Origin: Klebsormidium nitens
Taxonomy: Eukaryota > Streptophyta > Klebsormidiophyceae > Klebsormidiales > Klebsormidiaceae
Direction of reading: 5' to 3'
Length of the DNA stretch: 63,405 nucleotides
Assembly (NCBI GenBank): GCA_000708835.1
Contig: DF237475.1
Span: 1-63,405 of the forward strand
Shown: in pieces, positions 9,801 through 20,242 of the stretch
How the letters are laid out: each line of letters begins with the position of its first letter
How positions within the stretch are numbered: the first letter of the stretch is position 1
The notes under the pieces: model-generated
What the model was told of the DNA's origin: nothing
Seen by the model: the letters and a program-made list of their open reading frames with translations, nothing else
The model's database searches: none
Program-made: the position numbers and the translations under genes

Positions 9801-12024
9801 GGGGTTACGAGTTGTGAACTCATGGGCAGACCAATGGTCTTGGAAAGTTGTATCTGTGTGGGTTCTAGTTTCTGTGAAGATTGGCTGCGGCATGTTTGGA
9901 GCTAGGACGTGGTGTGTTCGTGAGTCGCCTGTTCCAACGTTTCCGATTTGACTGTTCACAGTTCCGATGCGGGAAGCTGGGTCATTTTTAGCATCATGTA
10001 TAGTCAAGAGGAATGTTTCTGACAGTAAACAAGGAAGCCTATCTGAGAGTCGCCAGCACCAGAAAGAAAGAGCTGATGCAGAGGCATGAGGGGTTGCAAG
10101 TTGGACTTATACACCCACTTGACATCATCTCCCTTGTTTGCAGGCGACGTATACTCTCAACTTTTCAAAAGGTGGGTTCCGATCCAAGCCCTGATACGCA
10201 CTTGCTCTCCTCGTCCGCATGGACTGATCGAATCTGCTATTGCCGGGGTACCACTTGTTGAATGCGTCTGCGTTTGCACTACTGGACACTTCTACAAACT
10301 TGCGCTCAATGGAAGTTTCCGCGATGCAGGATCTGGGGGCGTGGTCGCGCAATACTACCAATTCATCCGGCTTGGACACAAGGTGCGCCCGAACGACTCT
10401 GTCAACACTGCTTACAGGTCAAGCAGACGCGAAAATGAGACCGTCTGTTTATGATCGTGACCAGAACCTTGGAACAGCACTTGATCGCGATACACTCTGG
10501 CGCTTTACCCTCAGACTTGGCGTCTCTTTTCCTTCGGGAATAGAGGGAGCAAGCCTAAAAGTCACTCTGAATAGTCTGCGGATATTTCAGGCAACCGGAC
10601 CTTTGCAACCAGATGAACAGCATGTTCATTTTCGCTCCTGTAGGGGTTCAAGAAGATCATGGATAACTGCATCGCGAACTGTCGCTACCTGACCGAGCGC
10701 ATCGAGCAGGTGAGTACCTATATAGGACTCGGGCGATCTTGCGAGGCTGACATCACGCGTCTTTGCTCAAGTCATGATCTCCCTTTCTTGCATGTCCGAA
10801 GGCACGATAGATTCTGGGCTATATCCAGAAAGAACCAAGAAAGGTCTCCTTCTCAGCTTTGTTCCTTCGGGCTCTCTTTCGGGGAAACCCCGTTTTCACA
10901 GCCGTTTTCTCGCCAAAGCCTCTAGAAATGCAAGCGTGCCGTCTTTTCAGTGTTATCTCAAGACAGTTCCCTTTGACGTCCACTTCCAGCCGCCAGTCAG
11001 AGTTGACACCTCTCTATCCTATTCTTGAAGCGCCTCCGCTAAATCTGCAATTGAGCTGTCAAAGCCCTCACCATCATCCCCCCTGAATTTTGCACTCACC
11101 TCTTCCCCCAGCTGGGAGCCTTCGAGATCATCTCTTCCGCGGCAGACATTCCGGCCACTCCGCTCGTCGCGTTCCGCGTGAAGGACCCCAGCCGCTTCAA
11201 CGAGTACGACTTCGCGAAGAACCTGCGGCGCCACGGCTGGATCGTCCCGGCCTACTCGCTCCCTCCAACCGGGGACGGCCCGACCTGCACCGCACTCAGG
11301 GTCGTCGTCCGGGAGGACTTCTCCCGGGGGCTCGCCGACTGGCTGGTGCAAGACATGCAGACGCTCCTCGAGGAGCTCAACGGGTGAGGCTCATAGGCTG
11401 CGTCTTAACGTTGATGCTGTTCTGGATGTTAAGCCTGCGGTGTTAATAAGAAGGGTTGTGAATCTTCAATCATGTTACTGAATTTGGAAGTCGGTAGTCT
11501 GTCTTATGCTCGCGAAGGGCATCCTGAAACCGGGGCTTAGATTTTGGGTTCGATCTTTGGTGCTGTACGTTGCCCCCCTGCGTCAAACTTTTACGGACAG
11601 AACACGATTGTTGACTGCGTTCCGCAACCAGGCGTCCTTGTCACTGTTTTCCGTCGACTCTTTCCCATGCATCGTTTGGGACTTACTGCACACGGAGCCG
11701 GGATTTGTTACACGTGTTTTTCGGGCTTGCGCTGGAGTATTAAGCAGCAATGGGTTTCACAGACTTAGTATACTTCGAGGATTGCCGCTTTCATGAAATC
11801 CTGGTTCCGCTCGCAGGCTGCCCAGCAAGACGGCAATGCGCGCGGCGAAGCAGATTGAGAACATGGCGCTGAACGAGTCAGACACGCTTCAGATCTCAAA
11901 GGACGCGGTCCTGGAAGCACACAAGAAAGAGGGGCGCATGAAGGATGAAGACACTGACGGGGATGGACGGAGAGTCGAGAAGAAGGGATCACACGTGGTG
12001 AACAAAGAGAACCCGATTTGTTAG
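3840..12024 (+). CDS. GAD: Glutamate decarboxylase (plant-type GAD), 10 exons, about 625 aa
   Basis: Converts L-glutamate to GABA and CO2 with pyridoxal phosphate. Exons: 3840-4243, 6703-6907, 7586-7786, 8130-8344, 8889-9114, 10144-10171 (28 nt), 10330-10382, 10644-10709, 11112-11383, 11817-12024; all phases agree. Plant GAD landmarks appear in order: FASRY (residues 124-128), [62 protein letters not shown] with the PLP-binding lysine K383, [18 protein letters not shown], and [14 protein letters not shown]. Two oddities: about 110 residues precede FASRY, against roughly 20 in land-plant GADs, and may be a transit peptide; and the last 70 residues ([15 protein letters not shown]... to ENPIC) contain no tryptophan, so the usual calmodulin-binding WKK-type motif is not visible. 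Intron 1 is 2.46 kb, and introns 1, 4 and 5 hold tandem duplications. Runs tail to tail with the RING gene. Confidence 0.93.
4244..5760 (+). other. GAD intron 1, left part, with coding-like fragments
   Basis: This part of intron 1 holds three short protein-like stretches on the plus strand: around 4339-4530 (ending [10 protein letters not shown]), 4507-4575 in the next frame ([17 protein letters not shown]), and 4716-4857 ([17 protein letters not shown]... to ...DKYSLT followed by a good GTGAGAG donor). They do not join into one open frame without a frameshift or splicing. They may be relics of an inserted gene, a nested small gene, or chance. No family is recognised. Confidence 0.25.
6140..6765 (+). 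repeat. Tandem array of GAD exon-2 acceptor copies
   Basis: The acceptor of exon 2 plus the first ~45 nt of the exon (coding [15 protein letters not shown]) occurs repeatedly just upstream of the true exon at 6703. Copies begin at 6190, 6472, 6589 and 6703, each right after CCGTCCGCAG or a close variant, and a fifth copy without its start lies at about 6380-6420. The period is 117 and 114 nt for the last three. Each unit also carries the upstream intron piece with CGTCCG motifs. The 6472 copy has a stop (TACTAACAG) and the 6589 copy has lost the following GT. The copies are intronic, but each keeps an AG that could act as an alternative acceptor. Confidence 0.9.
6230..6380. mobile_element. 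MITE-like element, copy A (in GAD intron 1)
   Basis: About 150 bp with inverted ends: AAGAAAGATAACATTA on the left (6230-6245) against the reverse complement of ATTGTTATCTTTCTGG on the right (6365-6380). The core (from AACCGCACTGAGACGGGCAG, 6268, to the right end) matches a second copy at 60761-60932. There is no coding capacity, so if mobile it would be non-autonomous. It lies within the GAD exon-2 duplication array. Confidence 0.75.
8358..8596 (+). repeat. Tandem duplication in GAD intron 4
   Basis: Two diverged direct copies of about 118-121 nt, at 8358-8475 and 8476-8596. Each starts GAGCCTTT, passes through a GGACATG/GTACATG...TTGTTCTGAGCA-type middle, and ends CCTTGAAGAGAGCCTAC. The copies differ at many positions, so the duplication is old. 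It has no coding content. Confidence 0.8.
9069..9760 (+). repeat. Tandem copies of the GAD exon-5 3' edge
   Basis: The end of exon 5 (coding [12 protein letters not shown], then donor GTGCGT) is at 9069-9120. Intronic copies follow at 9256-9301, which keeps the GTGCGTG donor, and at 9713-9760, which has lost the donor GT. A weaker copy is likely near 9490-9525. The intervening intron sequence is also repeated: the phrase GAGTCCGAGGTCCGG or a close variant recurs near 9171, 9399 and 9614. Real splicing is taken from 9115 to 10143 because that keeps the conserved frame [13 protein letters not shown]. Confidence 0.88.
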
Positions 12025-13476
12025 AAAGTGGGCGGAGGTAATAGTGGGCGGTTTGAAACAGGTGATTTTATGCAGAGCACTACCCGAGTGATTGTAACAT
12101 TACCGAATTCGTTCGCCATTTTTGACTCAGCAGGGGCTTGAAAATTTCAGGCTAGGGGCGCGAGTTCGTCCATCCACCTTGGGTCGCATCTGCGGAGACT
12201 GATCGCGATGTTTGTATTCTTTGGGAAAGGTACCATTCTTGTAGGTAGTGACAAAAGAAGTCGTGGTACGTAAGGCTCGGGAAACTGTTTCGTAGGTATA
12301 GTCTATGGCCGATGTGGTAGGATTGGGTCACGCGCAATGCACTTGTACATGAAGAGATTTACAGCAGCCTGGTATGAAATTATGTCTGATAGTTTGCGCT
12401 AAACACACGTCTAATTGAAGGTGCGCGAGCTCGTTTATGTGTACAGATCAGTGACGCGTCCTCTCAATTGCTTCGGTTGGAGTCTACTTTGACTTGAATT
12501 ATGCCAATCATGGTGACTGCCAATTGGTAAAGAAGGTTCCTCAAAAGGAAAACCTCACACTCCATGCCGCGTGACCACATGTGCAATGAATAATTTTCCA
12601 TCATCCTGCAGCGAGCACTGGGGATAATTTGAGGACTCTTGAGAAAATCGCGCAGCCAGAAGAATTCGAAAAAGATTTTCATCCGACACTCTATGTGCGT
12701 GCCAAGAGATTGCAAATGTGCATGGCAACAGATGCAAACATCCGTAAAATCCCAGTTTGTGGTAGCGGAGTGTACGGAACGTAATAGACAAAAGTAATTG
12801 CACAAGTAGGTAGATGAAGCGGAAGAACACATATTGCCAGTGCAGCGTACCTTAACCGTTTGTAAACGTCTTTGAAGTAATCGTTCCGCGCGTCCGATTA
12901 CGTAGATCCCTACTGGGACTCAATCATGCCAGCTAGCCTATCGCTTAACTCGCATAAGCCTTCTTGGTTGGAACTTAATTGCATGCACACCAGGCTTCAC
13001 TTAATGCAAAAGCCTCTCATGCCTGAAATTTCATACGGCATTTTCTGTCTGATAAATACAATCTGCCAGATTGGCGCGGTCCACGCCACAGCCCGTTCAT
13101 TCGAGACGAAACTTAAGACACATTCTTATTGTCTTCTCTGCACCGATGAAGAAATAAAAGCCTTATGAGATGTGACATCCGGAAAGCACAGCCCGCAAAT
13201 CCTTCTTCTTAGGAAGCATACTGTTGTGCAGCGCTGTCTATCTTGTGGTACGAAACGTCAAAATCAATCTTTAGGTACTTCACGGAATAGGACGACAAAA
13301 GCGTTTGCACTTAGCAATAGGCGGCACCTCAAGCAGCATCCTGTCACGAATCCGTACCGCCCCACGCTTCTGCTGACTTCGACGAGCGTCTTTTGTACAT
13401 CTTAAAAGGCATCTGTCGTCAACATTCCGGCGGGACTTGCTAGACACGAGGGTTCTCACTAAGTTCGATCTCCTAG
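12025..13476. other. Gene-free spacer between convergent GAD and RING genes
   Basis: AT-richer sequence that should contain the 3' UTRs and polyadenylation signals of both genes. Small ORFs on both strands show no conserved motif. I see no repeat, tRNA or hairpin of note. Confidence 0.5.
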
Positions 13477-16400
13477 CTACAAAAACAACTCCAAAAGAGC
13501 CGTGTTGCTACCGATGTCACAGCCCAGAGGGCACCGATAGGCGTCTTTCTCCGCCTCATCGTCAGACTGCTCCTCGCCCCTCGTTTGGCGCGCTGCGGGA
13601 GTCGTAAAGTACGTTTCCAGGCACGACCGGCAGTAGATTGCGTGGCCGCAGCTGAGAGCCGCCTGCCGCGTATCGGGGCCCCACCTCCGGAAGCACATCT
13701 GGCACTCCCAGTCGGAAGCCGACGGTTCCTCCTGTACAAATTCGTAGGGTAGAGATTATAATTGTGGTTGACATATACAAGATCTGGGGTAGTCCGACGA
13801 AGGAGAACATGGCTTCCCCACGGCTTTGCGTTTGGATCGTAATCAGCTTCCCAAGGGGAAGCCCTCATCGGGCTTCGATGATGACGCAAAGGCTTCTTAC
13901 GTGTGTCCTTCGGTCGAAAGTTATGCTTATTCTCAAGGATTGCATCGTGAAATGTTGATCTGGGTTAGTCAGAACAGCGCATGAAATCGTTCTTCTTTCA
14001 ACCAGGAAGCGCCCTCCTTCTGCATCTACTTGGAACGAGATCCGCCCACCAGACATATTGTTGTCTTTTCAAAAGGCACATCGGCACTATACTGCGGAGC
14101 TTACCTGACGTCTCTCCCGAGTGCGCTCAGCCACGTGTTGGATCTCGCCAATCTCCTTGTCCAGATTCCGCCTCTCAGCTTTCAGGACTTCCAGATAGCC
14201 CGCCGCCTTATTCGACAAAGACGTCTTGACCCGCTTGCAGGCCTGACGATACGCGTCGGTCTCGTCGCGGAGCTTTTGTTCGTCCTCTTCCATCTCCCTG
14301 AGTAAAAAGTGGAAAACTTGTAAGCGCAGAGCTCACAAGCTGAAAGATACCGTTAAGCGCTACGAAAACCGATGGTTCTGCCTTCTTCAGATCAGCCTTG
14401 GCAAGGAAACACCAGGTGCACTCTTCACTTGAAAGAGGAAGTTAGTGCATGCGAATGTTAGCCCGCAGATAGCACTTGCTTAACCACATTAATGCAGAGT
14501 CCTGTTGCTGAAACGAAGCCTGCCAAATACGAGGCGGAATCTTGCAGGCACAGGGCACCTTGGGCCCGAACAGGGCCGGACTCGGGCGGAGCCGGAGCTT
14601 CCGCTCCGGAAAAGCTGCGGACGAACCGGAACCACACCCCGGTTCAAGGCCTGTTCTTAGCGAACACGAACCGATTCTCGGCACTCGGAGATGGTTCTCG
14701 TGAACCGAGTTCTGTTTGCTGTGAACCGGCCTTAAACCGGGAACTAGCTCCTGTTTGTCCGCCACTTTTTCCGGAGCGGAAACTCCGGTTCCGCCCGGGT
14801 CCGGCTCCTTTAATTTCGGAGCCAAGGCACCCTGTGAGGGGCGCGCTCACCTTTTAAGGGTCGCCTTCGTGCTGTCACGACCTTGCGCCCCCGCACGAGG
14901 CTCGCTCAAGGAGTCTACCGGCGCACACCGCGCCCTCCTTTCAGAAGCGCATTTGCACACAGAGCAATTTATTCGTCAGAATTTCCAGCACCCGATAAGT
15001 TGTGTTCGTGCGCGCTGGCCCAAGAAGATCAAGCTCCTTGAAAGGAGAACAAGAAAGAGGAAAAGAAAGGCCGAAGAGGTAGTAGACCAGACAGCAGGAC
15101 ATAACACCAATAGTGGTTTCCTCCCAGGGGTTTAAACATGTTTGAACAGGAAAACGATACTTGTCAGTCGGCGCCAATGGGACGGTGCATGAACAAGGCG
15201 AGTCGACGCCAATTATCCTGGCCCCGTTCGCAACTTTGCAATTGGGGGCCCTGTAATTTAAGAAGGAATCATCATACGCTGCATAGAGTTTTTAAGAAAA
15301 AGTTTGATGTACTGCATATAAAAATAAGAAAAACATGCAAGAGTCCCTGAAAGGACATCTGGTTCAGGGAGCATCCAAAGAGCACGTAGTTGGGCCAACG
15401 TGCACGGCCAAGAAATCACCCCAATCATGCATAATATCATGAGCCGTTCCAGTCTTTTTGGTCCCTCAATATCTGCAGAAGCATGATGGAAGAGCAGCAG
15501 CCTGCATGCCAAGATAGAGTAGCACTCTCTTTAGTGCCTACCTACGCACCCTGCGCGCATGATAGTAAGATCGTTCCGGATCGAGGTCCTCCTCGCTTGC
15601 ATAGCTGCCAGAACCCCGCTCCATCAGTCACTGCTAATCTGGCAGCTTATCTCTGTGGGCTCTTCCGCATGACGCAGACTTTTTCTGATGGAGATGCTTC
15701 CTATCTCAAAGACGTTGTACCCCTTGTAAGATCAGTGCTCCTGAGTTGCTCATAGATTTGCTGCGCCGCTCAAGTTTTGGGCTCTGGTTCGCATGGCCCC
15801 CTCGTAGTGGGCTGGATGACTAAAGCAGCTCCTAAAGGCGTGATCTGGATAATTATAAGGAGAGGGGAAAGCGAGGGCGGCACTCAAGTCGACGGGAGCT
15901 TTATACAGATGAAGTGATTGCTGAACTCGTCTTTTGGCGCGCAGTGACAAGCCGCTCAAACCAGGCACGCATGCAATTACTTCGTCAAATGATTCCATTG
16001 ACAAATGACACAAAGAGAGAGTCGAAGACCATCTCTCCCAGTCACACGTGCAAGGGCCGCTTGTACCGTGACGCAACTCGACCCTTCGGCTGGCGTATGG
16101 CAGGAATTAGCGTTTTGGGCAGCGATTTTAGTGCCCATTTTTGTCTTGGTGTCAAAGAATTCTCCTGGTGTTTTTTGATTTCTTGTGATGACATACTGTA
16201 GTTGCTACACAGTTGCTGACGCATATACAGCAAATCCTGCGTCATGACTCAACAGGTGACGTCATAATCCGCACGTCCGACGGCAAAGTTGCGCGCAGCA
16301 GGGCCCTGAGTCTCGACTACGACAGTAGCATTGCACCTTGGCCTGTAGACGGGCTCATGTTACACAGACAGTTTAGTACTGTGAAGGGGTTGGGAGCGCT

Positions 16401-19400
16401 CGCCTCATCGGATATTGAACAGCTGAAGTTCTACCGTTGCAGAACGTCGCTCGCAATAGAAGCAAGGTGGGCGTAAGAACTCAGTGACCCAATTTTGCAG
16501 GTACCTGATTGTCAATACAAGGCCCTAGGCATTGAAGAAGGGGCCAGATTTGCTACGCTTGACGACAAATTTGGGAAGAATTCAGCAAGGCACGGATGCG
16601 CCCTTGATTCGATGTGCTGCTTCTGCTGACCTTGGAATGCACAGGACGTTCCTGTGCTCCTTCTGCTTGGAATCGCGCAGTTGCAGCTTGTCTCAAATTG
16701 CACGATGCATCTGCATCCGGCAATTCCCTACGTGCAGAGAGTTGATAGGCTAGTCAGACGTGGCTTTGCACTTTTCTCATGGCTTGCTAGACCGGCTCGC
16801 AGGCTGCCCAGCAAGACGCCGATGCGCAATATGGTTATCCACCACGTGTCCCTCTCTTTCGCGTCTCCAAAAACACCAGGCCAGGCCGCGAGATCGTGCA
16901 CCTTGTTTCACGCCTCCGTGAACTGGAGTCGGTGATTCCAATCAGAAAGGTGACGTCTTGTATAGGGGATACAAGTTTTTGATATAAGCAAGAGCTGAGA
17001 AAGCTTTCGAAGGGCAGTCGATGCACTGGGTCTAGTACGCGCGAAGCATTCGTACATGAAGAGCTTCATTTCTTGTTGATAAGAGGAATCGACAAGGACA
17101 CCACGTCGCTTCACTCCTCCTTCATTGCGAGTTCTTCTATATTGGTACCTTACAAAATTTGGTTCGTTCCTCTACATGCCAATTTAAATGTTGATTGAAT
17201 CCGTAAAGGGTATACCGTCATGAAAGAGTCCGGGATGCTTACTATATAAAGGTGTTATTAAAGGTGTTATGTTTACCATTTGCATGCCGTGTAATGGTGT
17301 GGCCAATAATTGTAATCCGACGACATGCTTATCGGCCAGCATGTCGGCTTTGGTACTTTCCTTTTTTGGATCTGATAGTTGCCGCCTGACATAAATACCG
17401 TTACGCATCAACGTCTTGAGGAGATACCAAATTTGACGATGACAACGATCAGATGGTTACCATAAGAACTCGGATCTGAGCTCATGTGAAAGAGCTAGAA
17501 GAGAGTCGATCGGTCATTATTATGCTTCCACCAAGGCCGGACAACCTATCAAAAATGCTAAAGATTTGTAAGACTAATTGGACATGTCCAAGTACCAGTC
17601 AAGGAACTTGTCCGACTTGAGGACCCCAAACCTAGCAACGCAAGCTTCTCCCAGCAAAACTCCAAGTAAGAGGACGGCTTCCTCTTCCTGCAGGATAAAG
17701 AAACACCTGGTTCAGCAGACGAGTTTGACAAACGACCCAGAGATGTGATGTGACCAAGCAGCGCACCAAAGAAACCATAGTTGCAGAACGACGTCTCAAA
17801 CAACTGCTTATCGATTCAAACTTCAAGCATTTATCAGCAATACACTTCTAAATAATCGCAGGTCTGACGAGTAACTCACGTCCTGACGACTCGCATTGAA
17901 GACTAGAATCGAGAAAAGCCGTGTGAGGCATAGAATTCACCAGAGCTTCTTGGGAGCAGGTTTGGCTTGTCTCAAGCTCTCGTCGAATCTGCGTCAGCAG
18001 GGCCGCGGTCTCGTGCCAGCCGCTGACCCGCTCCAAAAGGTGCCCACCCGCGCCGCGTTGCGTCAGCAAGGGCGCCATCCGCGCGCGCGCGACCCAGCGG
18101 ATGACGTGCGCCTTCACCGAAACAAATAAATCCGTTATGACTCATCTGAAGGAAGACTCTAACGGACGTTCATTGGCAAGAACGAACTATGTATTGCTTC
18201 AATGCCACGGTATGTTGATGGAAGGAGAACCGCAGGCTATGGGATCACGATCCGAGGTTTGAGATCACCTTCGGCACAGCCTTTTGAACCGTCAGCAGAT
18301 TCTGCATGACCTTTTCGATCCTCAGACATCGCTAGCTAGAATGAAGATTGGGATTTCCGATTTATCTGTGTTTGTAAACCGGTAAATCCTTGAAATAGAA
18401 CGGCAGAAAACCTCTCCTGGACAACAGCGTTACTTGAGTTCGAAAACGAAGTCTTCGATCCTGCCTTACCGGTGGGGCATAGACTTGGAGGCTCTCCCCA
18501 GTCTTTCGCAGGTGCCCAAAGTGGAGTCTCCCCATTTCGTTCGTCAGACGCCTCTCGCCCGCGCGCAGCGCCTTGTCGAGCGCCGAACGGTCGTGCCCGC
18601 GGGGCGCCGAACCGCTCGCGAGCAAGGAAAAGTAATCCTCGTCCGCTCGAAGTGGTCTGCGGAACGGGACGAAACCGGAATAAGGACAAGTCAGGATGTG
18701 AGGTCTCACGTGCCGTAGTTGCGAGGAGAGTGCATGTCGCGCGCGATTGCTCGATTCGCCACTTATGTTGATATAGAAAAGTTGGCCCGACTGAGGAAAT
18801 GGTTGGGTGATCCCCAGAAGAGTCTTGGTTAAGAGCGTTTGGAGGTTTCAGACGGGAACGAATTGTGAACTCGGATCAAGATCAAGGGATTCAACGTTTA
18901 GAAGATGAAGTGGAACAACAGCTCGCAGATTGCCCAAGAGACGAATCGGTAAGAGATCGTAGAAAAAGTGAGAAGAGGGCACTCAAGAGCAAGCAGAAGA
19001 GCACAGAAGCTAAAGTGAAGGTTCTGAACAAGAATGGAGTGTCCACCGTTTTTTATTCCGAAGACGGGAGTAGCTGTGTGTGTGGAGAGCTCGTTCCCAG
19101 GTCAAAGAACACTCTGGAATTCGCAGTCGAATCCTGGATGGTCCACTGTTTGACATACTTTGGCGTTTTTGTAACTTAAGCTTGGACCGCGGGAAGAAAT
19201 CCGTTGAACGTACTTTGTGGAGATAAGCCCGAGAGATTCCACCCATGTTTCGTTAAGTCAAGCATAAGGTTTTTAGACGCCGGCTTTTTTGAATCTCGAA
19301 AATTGCAGAAAAGATCATTTACCTGTGCTGCAAGCAGAAGCGCAGCAGGTTCTTCTGACGACAGTCCAGCCTTCTGATGTGCTCGGCCGTCCCCGCGGCC

Positions 19401-20242
19401 AGTATGTTGGACAGCCCCCGGTAGACTTCACCGACGACTTCCTCCTTCCAGATGTTCTGCAGAACATGAAGATCTCCCTGAATTACAAGCCTTTCATCGA
19501 TCATAGTCATACGCGGCCATTTCCTCATGCTCTGAGCAAATCGCACAAGTGCTGCTCAGAGCGGGCCCATCACCGAAAGCAAAAAGTCGTTTTTGCTCAG
19601 CGGTGTAGATCAGCAGAGGAAGATGCTCGAAAGACTTTGTTCAGAAGCTTACCTTGCACAAGGCGATCGACAGCTTGTCGGCGGCCGCCTGCTTCGCCAA
19701 GCGTTCTACCTGGTGCCTCAGCCCGTGGAAATGGCTTTGCAGCCGGCTGAACTCTCTGTAGAGGCCGTTAGCCTCGAGCTGCTCATCGTCGGTGTAATAA
19801 TCCGGCGCAGACTCGGACCATGTTCCAGAATCCCCTGAAACAAAACGTTCAGCTTTTCAGGACAAAAAATGGCAAAGACGGAGGACGTTAGTCAGAAGAT
19901 TTTTGTCTTCTCTGCCCCTGCGTAGCGTACACCCAAGCGGATACGTGGAGTTAGAAACTTGCCCAACTCTCAGGAGAGCAAGCATGAGCAAGGCTGCATC
20001 TGCAACAGGCTCTACACTCTTCGAATCCTTCGCAGCTGATTGCATAGAAGCCCGAGAAAGCCACTAAATTCAGCTGACTTGCGAGTTACATCGCGTTGCA
20101 AAGTTGCACAAACGTGCTCAATTAAGGGAAGCTTACCCAGGCAACCTTTGGTGCTGTAGGGATTGCCGCTCGCCCACCAGTAGTCCTCTGCCACGTGCGC
20201 CCACGTGCCAGCCACCGCCGCCCTCTTTGTGAATGACGTCAT
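13477..20242 (-). CDS. C-terminal RING-finger protein, 8 exons, about 458 aa
   Basis: Exons (minus): 20242-20137, 19834-19653, 19456-19323, 18656-18470, 18111-17880, 17683-17596, 14297-14105, 13731-13477; phases agree with an acceptor at 17683, though 17687 is an alternative with a different upstream donor. The C-terminal exon has a C3HC4-type RING: CQMC (first C residue 384), then CGHAIYCRSC, an acidic insert GEEQSDDEAEKD, then YRCPLGC. That predicts a zinc-binding E3 ubiquitin ligase domain. Residues about 310-374 (EMEEDEQKLRDETDAY... to ...HVAERTRERR) form a likely coiled coil. The N-terminal half (EDYWWASGNPYSTKGC, EEVVGEVYRGLSNIL, WVARARMAPLLTQRG) is not recognised. The ATG at 20242 has a further in-frame-looking context but is the first that gives an open exon. 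Intron 6 is 3.3 kb and contains a hairpin element and a GAD-like fragment. Confidence 0.8.
14547..14838. mobile_element. Long inverted repeat (hairpin MITE-like) in RING-gene intron
   Basis: The left half starts GGCACAGGGCACCTTGG and includes CGGAGCTTCCGCTCCGGAAA; the right half mirrors it (TTTCCGGAGCGGAAACTCCG... to ...CCAAGGCACCCTGTG). Pairing continues through the centre (CCCGGTTCAAGGCCTGTTC against GAACCGGCCTTAAACCGGG), so about 290 bp form one imperfect palindrome. Arms differ by substitutions and small indels, so it is not recent. The ORFs on both strands over it are mirror by-products of the palindrome. It could be a foldback element or a source of hairpin RNA. Confidence 0.8.
14839..17595 (-). 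other. Rest of RING-gene intron 6
   Basis: Intron sequence between the hairpin element and exon 6 of the RING gene. No convincing gene on either strand. The one recognisable piece is the GAD-like fragment at 16792-16827. ORFs such as 16213-16476 (plus) carry no motif I know. Confidence 0.5.
16792..16827 (+). repeat. Copy of the GAD exon-10 acceptor and start
   Basis: Sequence GCTCGCAG-GCTGCCCAGCAAGACG, then a near match to GCAATGCGC, repeats the intron end and first codons (LPSKT) of the last GAD exon at 11809-11840, with only two differences in about 34 nt. Similarity fades on both sides. It is either a micro-duplication or the remnant of a larger GAD fragment. It lies in sense orientation relative to GAD and antisense to the RING gene. 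Confidence 0.75.

Noticed and set aside
14442-14857. Opposing ORFs of about 120 codons on both strands
   Set aside because: Both are produced by the palindrome at 14547-14838 and read similar proteins from each arm.
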